NCBI GenBank assembly: GCA_910584235.1
Contig: CAJTZD010000025.1
Location: forward strand, 1-53,980
Direction: 5' to 3'
Length of the DNA stretch: 53,980 nt
Source of the DNA: an uncultured Acetatifactor sp.
Lineage (GTDB): Bacteria; Bacillota; Clostridia; Lachnospirales; Lachnospiraceae
Under the pieces are notes generated by a model. The model did no database searches. It saw only the letters and a program-made list of their open reading frames with translations, and was not told the DNA's origin. Position numbers and translations under genes: made by a program. This document shows positions 41,409-50,194 of this stretch, one piece after another (position 1 is the stretch's first letter; every line of letters starts with the position of its first letter).

Positions 41409-42266
41409 TTTTCCCACGGATCCGAACAGCTCCATCTTCTCCTTGACGGTGGCCTTGATGGCTTCAGCGCCGGGAGCCAGAAGCTTTCTGGGATCGAAGC
41501 CCTTGCCCTGCTGATCCTTGCCCTCTTCGATGTACTTGCGGGTAGCGGCAGCAAAGGAAAGCTGGCACTCTGTATTCACGTTGATCTTAGCAACGCCCAG
41601 GCTGATGGCTTTCTTGATCATGTCGGCGGGGATGCCAGTGCCGCCGTGAAGCACCAGGGGAAGATCTCCGGTGAGCTGCTGAACCGCATCCAGGGTCTCG
41701 AAGCTCAGTCCCTGCCAGTTGGCGGGATATTTGCCATGGATATTGCCGATGCCGGCTGCCAGGAAGTCCACGCCCAGATCGGCGATGGCCTTGCACTCCT
41801 TGGGATCCGCGCACTCGCCCATGCCTACTACACCGTCTTCCTCTCCGCCGATGGAGCCCACCTCGGCCTCGATGGAGATGCCCTTGCCGTGAGCGGCAGC
41901 TACCAGCTCCGTGGTCTTGGCAACGTTCTCGTCGATGGGATAATGAGAGCCGTCGAACATGACGGATGAGAAGCCGGCCTCGATGCACTTATAGCAGTGC
42001 TCATAGGAACCGTGATCCAGATGAAGCGCTACGGGTACATCGATGTCAAGATCCTTTAACAGGCCGTTCACCATGCCTACCACTACGTCGTAGCCGCCCA
42101 TGTACTTGCCTGCACCCTCGGACACGCCCAGGATAACGGGAGACTTGCACTCTTTCGCGGTCAGCAGAATGGACTTGGTCCACTCCAGGTTGTTGATGTT
42201 GAACTGTCCTACTGCATAGTGGCCTGCTTTGGCTTTCTTCAGCATTTCTGTTGCAGAAACTAACAT
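41403..42266 (-). CDS. fba: Fructose-bisphosphate aldolase, class II
   Basis: A 287-residue zinc-dependent aldolase that splits fructose-1,6-bisphosphate to two triose phosphates in glycolysis. Signatures: VALHLDHGSYEHCYKCIEAGFSSVMFDGSH (zinc histidine and active-site Asp), EAEVGSIGGEEDGV and PLVLHGGTGIP, then GVAKINVNTECQ. Full length, near the size of FbaA of Firmicutes. It ends in a tandem run of in-frame stops and has a hairpin-rich 3' region. The lipid kinase gene ends 72 bases upstream. High expression is expected. Confidence 0.97.
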   Translation of the reverse strand: MLVSATEMLKKAKAGHYAVGQFNINNLEWTKSILLTAKECKSPVILGVSEGAGKYMGGYDVVVGMVNGLLKDLDIDVPVALHLDHGSYEHCYKCIEAGFSSVMFDGSHYPIDENVAKTTELVAAAHGKGISIEAEVGSIGGEEDGVVGMGECADPKECKAIADLGVDFLAAGIGNIHGKYPANWQGLSFETLDAVQQLTGDLPLVLHGGTGIPADMIKKAISLGVAKINVNTECQLSFAAATRKYIEEGKDQQGKGFDPRKLLAPGAEAIKATVKEKMELFGSVGKA

Positions 42267-42338
42267 AATTCTATACCTCCGTTTTTTAATTTATGACTAT
42301 TGCCCGGCTTGTGCCATGGGCATTAGTTTTATCTTAAT

Positions 42339-43250
42339 TTATTCCGGTAATGGCTTTACCCTGATATCCATTCCCTTACATACATTTCGTATGGTCACCT
42401 TTGTATGGCTGCCACCGTTTTCACCGTCCAGGGTCCATGCCACCGGCTCCTTTGACTCCAGTGTCAGCTCCGCCGTGCGGAAGCAGTACATAGCATTGGT
42501 ATCTATGTCGCGGTTCAGCAGGGATATCATGATATTGCTCAGCTCTATCGCATTGTGCGGCATCTTGATCAATGTCACCTCGAACACGCCATCGTCCAGC
42601 TTCACATTTTTGCCCGTTATATTCTTAAAACCGCCAACGGAAAAGGAATTTGTAATCATGCCGAAGATAAAATCATCCTCCAGCTCCCCTCCCTCCCAGC
42701 TGGCTTTTATATGGGAAGAGCGTATGCCGGACAGGCTCTTTACGCCCTCCAGCAGATAGGCCATATGCCCCAGCACATTCTTCTTCTCCTGCTCAGTCTC
42801 ATAGGATACATCCGTGAAGAGGCCAAAGGCGGCAATGTAGACAAACACATCTCTCACATCGTCGTAGTGGAAAGTGCCGATGTCGCACTGGAACTCCCTG
42901 CCCCGCACCGCCGTCCGGGCAGCCCGCACCATATTTTTCGGCAGAGAAATACTGCCTCCGAAATCATTGGTGCTCCCTGCCGGAATATAGCCGATGGGTG
43001 TGCGGAAACCGCTCTGGATCATTCCCGTCACCACCTCATCCAGGGTGCCGTCGCCGCCGCTGCACACCACCAGCTCATAATCCCTGCGCCGCCCGGCCAC
43101 GACAACTCTCGCATCATCTTTCTTTTGTGTGGGGACGACAGTGATCTCATACCCCTCCTGTGTAAAGACATCCAGAATATCAGCCAGTTTACTCCTGATC
43201 TGGGCCTTGCCGGCCTTGGGATTGTATACAAAAAGCAGCTTCTTTTCCAT
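42339..43250 (-). CDS. YegS/BmrU-type lipid kinase (diacylglycerol kinase catalytic domain)
   Basis: A 303-residue kinase. Motifs: FVYNPKAGKAQIRSKL at the start, LVVCSGGDGTLDEVVTGMI for the nucleotide loop near residue 63, and PIGYIPAGSTNDFGGSI. The family phosphorylates diacylglycerol or related membrane lipids (DgkB, YegS, BmrU). No membrane helices, so peripheral. It follows the HPr-like gene by 12 bases and probably belongs to that operon. Confidence 0.92.
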   Translation of the reverse strand: MEKKLLFVYNPKAGKAQIRSKLADILDVFTQEGYEITVVPTQKKDDARVVVAGRRRDYELVVCSGGDGTLDEVVTGMIQSGFRTPIGYIPAGSTNDFGGSISLPKNMVRAARTAVRGREFQCDIGTFHYDDVRDVFVYIAAFGLFTDVSYETEQEKKNVLGHMAYLLEGVKSLSGIRSSHIKASWEGGELEDDFIFGMITNSFSVGGFKNITGKNVKLDDGVFEVTLIKMPHNAIELSNIMISLLNRDIDTNAMYCFRTAELTLESKEPVAWTLDGENGGSHTKVTIRNVCKGMDIRVKPLPE

Positions 43251-43262
43251 AGGCCGCCGCCT

Positions 43263-43520
43263 TTATTCCTCTCCGGTCAGAAATCCGGTAATCCCTTCCA
43301 GGGCAGTCTCCTCATCGGCGCCCTCCGCGGAAATCTCCAGATCTTCGCTTAAATCCATTCCCAGAGTCATCATACCCATAATGCTCTTGGCATTCACCCT
43401 CTTGTCACCGGACTGGATGTAGATAGAACTTTCATACTTGCTGGCTCTCTGCACCAGCATGGCAATGTTCCTGGCCATCTGCTCCCCTTCCAGATTAATG
43501 CTGACACTTTTCCTTTTCAT
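43263..43520 (-). CDS. HPr-like protein lacking the phosphorylatable histidine (Crh-like)
   Basis: An 85-residue HPr-fold protein. The region that holds His15 in HPr (G-L-H-A-R-P-A) reads NLEGEQMARNIAML, with no histidine, so it cannot carry phosphate from enzyme I. The Ser46 region is kept as VNAKSIMGMMTLGM, the site phosphorylated by HPr kinase. This is the pattern of Crh, which acts with CcpA in catabolite repression. It sits between whiA and a lipid kinase gene, about 4 kb from hprK on the same strand. It is a regulatory HPr, not a sugar-transport one (inference from residues). Confidence 0.85.
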   Translation of the reverse strand: MKRKSVSINLEGEQMARNIAMLVQRASKYESSIYIQSGDKRVNAKSIMGMMTLGMDLSEDLEISAEGADEETALEGITGFLTGEE

Positions 43521-43557
43521 TAAATTCTCCTCCTGGTTCTGGTCCGTTTTCAGTTAC

Positions 43558-44421
43558 TTAATGCCTTGCTTTCTCCGCCAGTTCGCTAAGCCTGCGGAGT
43601 CTATGGTTTACTCCGGACTTCCCCAGGGGCGGATGAAAATACTCGCCCAGCTCCTTTAAAGGGGCATCCGGATATTCCAATCGTATCTCGGCCATCTCCC
43701 GCAAAGGTTCCGGCAGATTCCGGAAGCCATAGTGCGTTCTCAGGTACTCTATGTCCTCCACCTGTCTGGCCGCAGCGGTGACGGTCTTGGCAATATTGGC
43801 CGTCTCGCAGTTCACCCGCCGGTTCACGGAATTTCGCATTTCTTTCAGGATTCTCATATTCTCCAGATTCATCAAAGACACCGGAGCCTCGCAGACATTC
43901 AGCAGATCTACGATACCGGAGCCCTCCTTTATATAGACCACATGATATTTTTTCCGAAGAATAATCCTGGCCTCAATCTCAAAGCTCTTTATCAGGTCCC
44001 GCAGCAGTCTTGCCTTTTCCCCCTCCGTGCAGTCAAATTCCAGATGATACCCTTTCGCAGGGTCGCTCATGGAACCCACCGCCAGAAAGGCGCCCCGCAG
44101 GAAAGCCCTCTTGCAGCAAAAGCTTTTGATCAGCAATGGATCCACCTGCTCTCCCGGTCCGCCGATCTTTGTAAGAAGCATCTGCATTTCCTGCCTGCTC
44201 AAAGCTTTGTCCGTATCTATATTATATGTTTTTTTTAACAATGTAAAGCCTTTTCTGAGCACAGCCTCATTTTCTGTCTGAAAACCAAGGGTAAACCCCG
44301 CCTGGTTTTGCCCGTATTCCCCGCAGAAGCTCATGAGAGCCGCCAGTTCCGCTATCTGACAATGCCGGGCCGGGCTGATCCTCTTTGCCAGCTCTTTCTT
44401 CACTTCACCTGAAAATGACAT
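43558..44421 (-). CDS. whiA: DNA-binding protein WhiA
   Basis: A 287-residue protein with an N-terminal LAGLIDADG-like domain (KRAFLRGAFLAVGSMSDPAKGYHLEF) and a C-terminal helix-turn-helix (EYPDAPLKELGEYFHPPLGKSGVNHRLRRLSELAEK). In Firmicutes WhiA influences cell division and chromosome segregation. It stands next to rapZ, the conserved order rapZ-whiA-HPr-like being typical of Bacillus (yvcJ-yvcL-crh) apart from the missing yvcK. It is 37 bases from the HPr-like gene. Confidence 0.95.
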   Translation of the reverse strand: MSFSGEVKKELAKRISPARHCQIAELAALMSFCGEYGQNQAGFTLGFQTENEAVLRKGFTLLKKTYNIDTDKALSRQEMQMLLTKIGGPGEQVDPLLIKSFCCKRAFLRGAFLAVGSMSDPAKGYHLEFDCTEGEKARLLRDLIKSFEIEARIILRKKYHVVYIKEGSGIVDLLNVCEAPVSLMNLENMRILKEMRNSVNRRVNCETANIAKTVTAAARQVEDIEYLRTHYGFRNLPEPLREMAEIRLEYPDAPLKELGEYFHPPLGKSGVNHRLRRLSELAEKARH

Positions 44422-44429
44422 ACGCTCTC

Positions 44430-45296
44430 CTATATTCCCTGCCGGCTTATGTCCCTGTGGTATAGTTTACATCCATACTTTCCCTTGTCTTTCATACGCT
44501 TATACAATTCCCCTGCCAGGGTGACGCTGCGATGCTTTCCCCCTGTGCAGCCAATGGCCACCACCAGACGGTTCTTTCCCTCTTTCACATAATTCGGTAT
44601 CAGAAACTGCAGCATGTCCGTAAGCTTTTCCAGGAATACGGCCGACTCCCCAAAGCTTAAGACATATTCCTGAACCTCTCTGTCACTGCCTGTCTTGCAC
44701 TTCAGTTCGTCTATATAAAAAGGATTGGGCAGGAAACGCACATCCAGCACCAGATCCGCATCCGCGGGGATCCCGTGCTTGAATCCAAATGACATGACCG
44801 TCACCATGAGGCTGTTGTATCCCTCGTTCTCCACAAAGATCCGGTCCAGTTCCTCCTTGAGCTCCCTTGTCAGCAGATTGGATGTATCAATTACATAATC
44901 GGCATGACGCCTGATATTCTCAAGTACCCTGCGCTCTGTCCTGACGCCGTCCTCCACACGCTTGTCCAGAGCAAGGGGATGGACGCGCCTGGTCTCCTTG
45001 TAGCGCTTGATCAGGACCTCTTCATCCGCATCCATAAAGAGAATTTCCAGCTTGTAGCCGGCCTCCTTAAGCCTTTCCAGGGTCTTGGTGGCGTCCTTAA
45101 AGTTCTGGTCGGAACGCACATCCAGCCCCAGAGCCACCTTGTTCACCTCGCTGCCCGGCATGGAAACCAATTCCGTGAATTTCTCCACCAGCGAAACCGG
45201 AAGATTGTCCACACAGTAAAAGCCCGCATCCTCCAACATCTTCAGAGCGGTGCTCTTCCCGCCGCCGCTCATACCCGTGACTACTACGAATCTCAT
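44430..45296 (-). CDS. rapZ: RapZ/YvcJ nucleotide-binding protein
   Basis: A 288-residue P-loop protein. Walker A VVTGMSGGGKSTALKMLEDAG is at the N-terminus; LPVSLVEKFTEL and RRVHPLALDKRVEDGVRTER follow; the C-terminus has VVAIGCTGGKHRSVTLAGELYKRM, the conserved sensor segment. In E. coli RapZ guides RNase E to GlmZ and senses glucosamine-6-phosphate; the Bacillus homologue has a less clear role. It lies eight bases before whiA. Confidence 0.96.
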   Translation of the reverse strand: MRFVVVTGMSGGGKSTALKMLEDAGFYCVDNLPVSLVEKFTELVSMPGSEVNKVALGLDVRSDQNFKDATKTLERLKEAGYKLEILFMDADEEVLIKRYKETRRVHPLALDKRVEDGVRTERRVLENIRRHADYVIDTSNLLTRELKEELDRIFVENEGYNSLMVTVMSFGFKHGIPADADLVLDVRFLPNPFYIDELKCKTGSDREVQEYVLSFGESAVFLEKLTDMLQFLIPNYVKEGKNRLVVAIGCTGGKHRSVTLAGELYKRMKDKGKYGCKLYHRDISRQGI

Positions 45297-45306
45297 AATG
45301 CCCTCT

Positions 45307-46215
45307 TTATCCCAAAAATACCACTTCCGGCTCCAGCTCCACCCGAAACTGCTCTTTCACCCGCGCCTGAATCTCGCTTATGAGCATTTTCACGTCCCGG
45401 GCGGTGGCGTCTCCGGTATTTATCACAAAGCCGCAGTGCTTTTCGGATACCTGCGCGCCGCCTATCCGGTACCCGGCAAAACCCGCCTCCATGATCAGCT
45501 TCCCTGCGAAATATCCCTCCGGCCGCTTGAACGTGCTGCCCGCGCTGGGGTATTCCAAAGGCTGCTTCTCCCTGCGCCTGGCGGCCAGCTCCTCCATCCT
45601 GGCCCGGATGGCCTCTCTGTCGCCGCGTTCCAGGCAGAATGTGACCTGGGTCACCGTAAAAGCGCTGCCGCGGATAACGCTGTTCCGATAGGCAAACTCC
45701 ATGGTATCATTGTCCAGCTCCATGAGCTCGCCCTCTTTGCTCACCACACAGACCTGGGTCACCACCTGCCCCATCTCCCCTCCGTAAGCTCCGGCGTTCA
45801 TCACTACGCCGCCGCCTACGGTGCCGGGGATGCCGGAGGCGAACTCAAGTCCCGTCAGCCCGTGTTCCAGAGCGGCATTTGCCACCTGTCTCAGGGTGGC
45901 CCCTGCCTTTGCGATGATATGGCATCCCTGTACGGTAATTTGACTCATCTTTTGTCCGATCTGCAGGACTACGCCTTTGTATCCGGCATCGTCCACCAGC
46001 AGATTACTCCCGTTTCCAAGCACAAAAAACGGTACGCCCGCCAGGCCCAGATACCGCCGCACCTTCCTAAGCTGTTCCTCGTCCTCCAACTGCACAAAGC
46101 AATCGGCAGGTCCTCCTATCCGAAAGGTAGTGTGGCCTGCCATTGGCTCCTGCAGATGGATGTTGTCCCGGGGCACGTATCTTTGTAATGCTTCAACCAC
46201 TGCTCCACTGATCAT
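45307..46215 (-). CDS. murB: UDP-N-acetylenolpyruvoylglucosamine reductase
   Basis: A 302-residue FAD enzyme making UDP-MurNAc from the enolpyruvyl intermediate with NADPH, the second committed step of peptidoglycan precursor synthesis. FAD-binding NTFRI-type segment HTTFRIGGPADCFVQ, FVLGNGSNLLVDDAG, GLEFASGIPGTVGGGVVMNAGAYGGEM, the catalytic serine in PSAGSTFKRPEG, and the C-terminal EKHCGFVINTGDATARDV. Fits type II (Gram-positive) MurB. It sits 10 bases upstream of rapZ, so wall synthesis and rapZ are co-expressed. Confidence 0.97.
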   Translation of the reverse strand: MISGAVVEALQRYVPRDNIHLQEPMAGHTTFRIGGPADCFVQLEDEEQLRKVRRYLGLAGVPFFVLGNGSNLLVDDAGYKGVVLQIGQKMSQITVQGCHIIAKAGATLRQVANAALEHGLTGLEFASGIPGTVGGGVVMNAGAYGGEMGQVVTQVCVVSKEGELMELDNDTMEFAYRNSVIRGSAFTVTQVTFCLERGDREAIRARMEELAARRREKQPLEYPSAGSTFKRPEGYFAGKLIMEAGFAGYRIGGAQVSEKHCGFVINTGDATARDVKMLISEIQARVKEQFRVELEPEVVFLG

Positions 46216-46237
46216 TTAGATTAACTTCCTTTTTCCG

Positions 46238-47179
46238 TTATTGCCTGAGGACCAACGCCGCCGCGCCATAGATGCCGGCATCGTTCCCAAGGCGGGCCAG
46301 GACGAACTTTGCGCCCCGGCACTGGGGGAATGCATACTTCTGGAAACAGGGCTCCACAAAGGTCAGCAGAATCTCCCCGGCCTTGGACACGCCGCCCCCG
46401 ATTACGAACACCTCCGGATTCACCACCGCGGACACAATCGCAAGGCCCTTGCCCAGATAGTCGCCGAAGCGCTCCGCGATCTCAATGGCTACGCCGTCCC
46501 CTGCTTTCACTGCGTCGAACACGGCCTTGGCCGTGATTTCTCCCTGGCGCAGCGTGCTGGGCTTCTCATCCTCCGCCAGACGGCGTTTCGCCAGGCGTAC
46601 AATGCCGGTGGCGGATGCGTACTGCTCCAGGCATCCCTTGTTCCTGCAGTTGCAGGACTCGGCCTCCCCGTCCTGGAGATGCAGATGGCCGATCTCGCCG
46701 CCGGCTCCCGTGGCTCCTGCCAAAAGTCTTCCGTCTACAATAATGCCGCCGCCCACGCCGGTGCCCAGAGTCACAGCCACCATGTTCTCATATCCTCTGC
46801 CGCCGCCCTGCCACAGCTCACCGAAAGCCGCTATATTGGCATCGTTGGCAGCTTTTACCGGTACCTTAATATATGCCTGAAGCGCCTTTGGTATGTCAAG
46901 AGAATCCCATCCCAGATTCACGGCGCGGCCCACCAGCAGGCCGTTGCGGTCCACGGGCCCCGGCACGCCGATGCCGATGCCGGCCACGTCCTCCTCTCCA
47001 AGGCTCTTCTCCTCCATCTTGTCCAGAATGCTTTTCGCAATATCCGGCAGAATAGCGGCGCCCTGATTCTCGGTGACGGTAGGAATCTCCCATTTGTCCA
47101 GAAGTTCGCCCTCCGCGCCAAACAGGCCCAATTTTACGCTTGTCCCTCCTACATCCACTCCAAATGCATACTTACTCAT
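46238..47179 (-). CDS. glcK: ROK family glucokinase
   Basis: A 313-residue sugar kinase. The phosphate-binding start FGVDVGGTSVKLGLF, VKAANDANIAAFGELWQGGG, TLGTGVGGGIIVDG, the sugar/zinc region GGEIGHLHLQ followed by CNCRNKGCLEQYASA (zinc C-x-C-x4-C) and NPEVFVIGGGVSKAGEIL are all present. It makes glucose-6-phosphate. The placement next to hprK suggests shared sugar control. It lies between murB and hprK. Confidence 0.92.
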   Translation of the reverse strand: MSKYAFGVDVGGTSVKLGLFGAEGELLDKWEIPTVTENQGAAILPDIAKSILDKMEEKSLGEEDVAGIGIGVPGPVDRNGLLVGRAVNLGWDSLDIPKALQAYIKVPVKAANDANIAAFGELWQGGGRGYENMVAVTLGTGVGGGIIVDGRLLAGATGAGGEIGHLHLQDGEAESCNCRNKGCLEQYASATGIVRLAKRRLAEDEKPSTLRQGEITAKAVFDAVKAGDGVAIEIAERFGDYLGKGLAIVSAVVNPEVFVIGGGVSKAGEILLTFVEPCFQKYAFPQCRGAKFVLARLGNDAGIYGAAALVLRQ

Positions 47180-47224
47180 ATGTTTCTTTCCTTTCTATGG
47201 TTTGTGCTCACCCTGACCTTGCAT

Positions 47225-48166
47225 CTACCAGCTATCCTCGTCCCTGCTCTTCGCAAAGGAATTCTGCACCCGGGTATAGAGCTCCTGAGCCGCGTTGTAG
47301 CCCATCTTCTTCTGACGGTGGTTGACGGCGGCGGACTCACAGATCACCGCCAGATTCCGTCCCGGCCTGATGGGGATATTGTAACACACCACCTTGTTTC
47401 CCAGATATTCCGTATAATTCTCTTCCAGTCCCAGTCTGTCGTATTCTTTGTCCCTGTCCCAGTCCTCCAGACGGATCACAAGATCGATATTCTGCGTATC
47501 CATGACGGAGGAAGTACCGAACAGCGCTTTCACGTCCACCACGCCGATGCCCCGCAGCTCAATCAGGTGCTTGAGCATATCCGGAGCGGAACCCACCAGA
47601 GTATCGTCGCTGACTTTCCGGATCTCCACCACATCGTCCGTGACCAGACGGTGGCCTCTGCGTATCAGCTCAAGGGCCGCCTCCGACTTTCCGATGCCGC
47701 TCTCGCCCGTGATCAGCAGGCCCTCGCCGTAAACGTCCACCAGTACGCCGTGAACCGAAATGCAGGGGGCAAGCTTTACGTTCAGCCACCTTATGGACTC
47801 GGCCATAAAGATAGAGGTGGTCTTCTTTGACATCAGAATCGGAATCCGGTGGGCAAGAGCCGCCTGCATGAAAATAGGATCCGGCTTCAGCTCCCTGCAA
47901 AATACCACTGCCGACACATCGTATTCCATGAACTCATTGTAGATTTCCCGCTTTCTCTCATCCGGAAGGCCCTCCATATAGCTGTACTCCACAAAACCGA
48001 TAATCTGGAGTCTTGTGGCGTCAAAATGCTGGAAATACCCTGTCAGCTGCAGGGCCGGGCGGTTGATCTCTGGCTGGGTGAGACGGATATCCGACACATC
48101 AATCTCCGGTGTAAGATTCTCCAGTTTCATTTTTTCGATAAGGCGGGTCAGTCTGACACTTTCCAT
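47225..48166 (-). CDS. hprK: HPr(Ser) kinase/phosphorylase
   Basis: A 313-residue hexameric enzyme that phosphorylates or dephosphorylates Ser46 of HPr/Crh depending on fructose-1,6-bisphosphate and ATP, and so sets catabolite repression. The P-loop LLITGESGIGKSEAALELIRRGH is near residue 150, the signature LIELRGIGVVDVKALFG near residue 202, and GRNLAVICESAAVNHRQKKMG near the C-terminus. Its substrate here may be the Ser46-bearing HPr-like protein 4 kb downstream. It has its own promoter at 48196-48224. Confidence 0.96.
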   Translation of the reverse strand: MESVRLTRLIEKMKLENLTPEIDVSDIRLTQPEINRPALQLTGYFQHFDATRLQIIGFVEYSYMEGLPDERKREIYNEFMEYDVSAVVFCRELKPDPIFMQAALAHRIPILMSKKTTSIFMAESIRWLNVKLAPCISVHGVLVDVYGEGLLITGESGIGKSEAALELIRRGHRLVTDDVVEIRKVSDDTLVGSAPDMLKHLIELRGIGVVDVKALFGTSSVMDTQNIDLVIRLEDWDRDKEYDRLGLEENYTEYLGNKVVCYNIPIRPGRNLAVICESAAVNHRQKKMGYNAAQELYTRVQNSFAKSRDEDSW

Positions 48167-48195
48167 TGCTTGTCTCCCTAGGTTATTTTAACATG

Positions 48196-48224
48196 ATTGT
48201 AACACAAGAGAAAGATAATGTGAA
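48196..48224 (-). promoter_or_regulatory. Promoter of the hprK-glcK-murB-rapZ-whiA unit
   Basis: Minus-strand TTCACA (48219-48224), 17-base spacer, TACAAT (48196-48201), in the gap after uvrC. It lies about 30 bases before the hprK start. Confidence 0.65.
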
Positions 48225-48255
48225 GAGTTTCCGGCACAAAAAGGAAATAAATGCC

Positions 48256-50133
48256 TCAGGCGGGGCCTGCGTTTGGACTGTGGAAAAAGTCATAGATGGC
48301 CTGTGCCGCCTTTTGATTGATCTCCGGCAGGCAGGCAAGCTCTTCCACGGAAGCCGCCCTGATCTCCTCAATGGACTTGAATCCCCGCATGAGAGCCTTT
48401 CTTCTGGCCGGGCCCACGCCGGGGATCCCGTCTAAAACGGATTTCACCTGAGCTTTGCTCCGCAGAGATCTGTGGTATTCGATGGCGAAGCGGTGGGCTT
48501 CGTCCTGAATCCGGGTGACCAGCTTAAAACCCTCGGAGCGGGTGTCAATGGGCAGCTCCACATTATTGAAGTACAGGCCTCTGGTGCGGTGATTGTCATC
48601 CTTTACCATGCCGCAGACGGGGATCTCCACCTCCAGTTCCTTTAACACGGACAGAGCAATGTTCACCTGACCTCTGCCGCCGTCCATCATCAGCAGATCC
48701 GGGAACCGGGTAAAGCTGCCGTAAGCCCGGTCCAGGTCTTTTTCCTCCAGTTGTCTGCTCTCCTCCAGCCCGTGGCGAAAGCGCCTGGTCAGGACCTCCC
48801 GCATGCAGGCATAGTCGTCGGGGCCGGACACGGTCTTTATGCGGAACTTCCGGTAATCGCTGGGCTTTGGCTTCCCTTTCTCAAAGACAATCATGGAGCC
48901 CACATTCTCGAAGCCGTTGATATTGGAGATATCGAATGCCTCCATGCGCTCGATCCGCTCCAGCCCCAAAAGGCCTGCGATTTCCTTTACCGCGCCGATG
49001 GTGCGCCCCTCTTCCCGCTTGAGCCGCTCCCTGTCCTGCTCTAAAATATGTCTTGCGTTCTGGGCTGCCAGCTCCACCAGTTTCTCTTTGGAGCCGATTT
49101 TGGGCACACGTACATAGACTCTTCCGCCCTTGCGGCCGGTGAGCCATTTTTCGATGAGCTCCCTGTCCCCGATCTCGCACTGCAGCATCAGCTCCCTGGG
49201 GATAAAGGGTGTGCCCGCGTAGAACTGCTTCACAAAATTCTCCAGGATCTCCGGCTTGCTGTCAGACGATACATTCGTCATATAATAGTGTTCTCTCCCG
49301 ATCAGCTTGCCGTCCCGGACAAAGAACACCTGCACCACAGCCTCTCTGTCGTCCTGATACATGGCAATGATGTCCTTGTCCTCTCCCGCGCTGTCCGTAA
49401 TCTTCTGCTTTTGGGCCACTTGTTTTACATTATTGTACAGATCCCGATAGCCGGCGGCAGTCTCAAAATCCAGCTCTTCCGCCGCTTTCTGCATTTTTGT
49501 CTCCAGGTCCTTTAAGATTGGCGTGTAGTCTCCGTTCAGGAATTCCAATGCCTGCTCCACCTGTTCTCTGTACTGTTCCTTTGTGATATAGCCCTGACAG
49601 GGGCCAAGACACTGCTTGATATGGTAGTTCAGGCAGGGGCGTTCCAGCCCTATGTCCCTGGGGAGGCTCCGGTTGCAGGTCCGCAGACTGTAGAGTTTAT
49701 TCAGCAGTTCTATTGTATCTTTCACCGCTGCCGCACTGGTATAAGGACCAAAATACTTGGATTTATCCTTTTTCATGAGCCGGGAGAACTGGACACGGGG
49801 ATAGTCCTCCCCCAGGGTTACCTTGATATAGGGATAGGTCTTGTCGTCCTTTAACAGGGTATTGTATTTGGGAGAGTTTTCCTTGATCAGGTTGTTCTCC
49901 AGCACAAGCGCTTCCAGCTCGGAATCCGTGACAATATACTCAAACCGGGCGATCCGGGACACCATCTTGTCGATGGCGGGCCCCCTGCCGATATTTTCCC
50001 TGAAATAGGAGCGCACTCTGTTGTGGAGATTCACCGCTTTGCCCACATACAGGATTGCGTCTTTGTGGTCCCGCATGATATATACGCCGGGCTCTTTGGG
50101 CAGCTTCTTTAGTTCTTCTTCAATGTTGAACAT
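48256..50133 (-). CDS. uvrC: Excinuclease ABC subunit C
   Basis: A 625-residue nucleotide-excision repair endonuclease. N-terminal GIY-YIG domain (GVYIMRDHKDAILYVGKAVNLHNRVRSYF), central UVR/UvrB-binding motif (LDFETAAGYRDLYNN), the RNase-H-like C-terminal nuclease (FDISNINGFENVGSMIVFEKGKP, LLMMDGGRGQVNIALSV) and terminal helix-hairpin-helix motifs (LDGIPGVGPARRKALMRGF). It incises on both sides of the lesion with UvrAB. ATG at 50133 follows AAGGAGCCTGAC; a longer frame would start inside the ftsH terminator. Confidence 0.97.
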   Translation of the reverse strand: MFNIEEELKKLPKEPGVYIMRDHKDAILYVGKAVNLHNRVRSYFRENIGRGPAIDKMVSRIARFEYIVTDSELEALVLENNLIKENSPKYNTLLKDDKTYPYIKVTLGEDYPRVQFSRLMKKDKSKYFGPYTSAAAVKDTIELLNKLYSLRTCNRSLPRDIGLERPCLNYHIKQCLGPCQGYITKEQYREQVEQALEFLNGDYTPILKDLETKMQKAAEELDFETAAGYRDLYNNVKQVAQKQKITDSAGEDKDIIAMYQDDREAVVQVFFVRDGKLIGREHYYMTNVSSDSKPEILENFVKQFYAGTPFIPRELMLQCEIGDRELIEKWLTGRKGGRVYVRVPKIGSKEKLVELAAQNARHILEQDRERLKREEGRTIGAVKEIAGLLGLERIERMEAFDISNINGFENVGSMIVFEKGKPKPSDYRKFRIKTVSGPDDYACMREVLTRRFRHGLEESRQLEEKDLDRAYGSFTRFPDLLMMDGGRGQVNIALSVLKELEVEIPVCGMVKDDNHRTRGLYFNNVELPIDTRSEGFKLVTRIQDEAHRFAIEYHRSLRSKAQVKSVLDGIPGVGPARRKALMRGFKSIEEIRAASVEELACLPEINQKAAQAIYDFFHSPNAGPA

Positions 50134-50146
50134 GTCAGGCTCCTTG

Positions 50147-50183
50147 AAAAACCAAGCCTCTCCCAATTCATGAGAAAGGCTTG
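50147..50183 (-). terminator. Rho-independent terminator of ftsH
   Basis: Minus-strand CAAGCCTTTCTC pairs with GGGAGAGGCTTG (two wobbles, loop ATGAATT), then GTTTTTC. It lies 12 bases after the ftsH stop and before uvrC. Confidence 0.75.
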
Positions 50184-50194
50184 TCTGAATTTCT

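Noticed and set aside
37200..41410. CRISPR-like array from the many short repeats
   Set aside because: The repeats are palindromes or 9-bp tandem units without regular spacers, and no cas gene is present.
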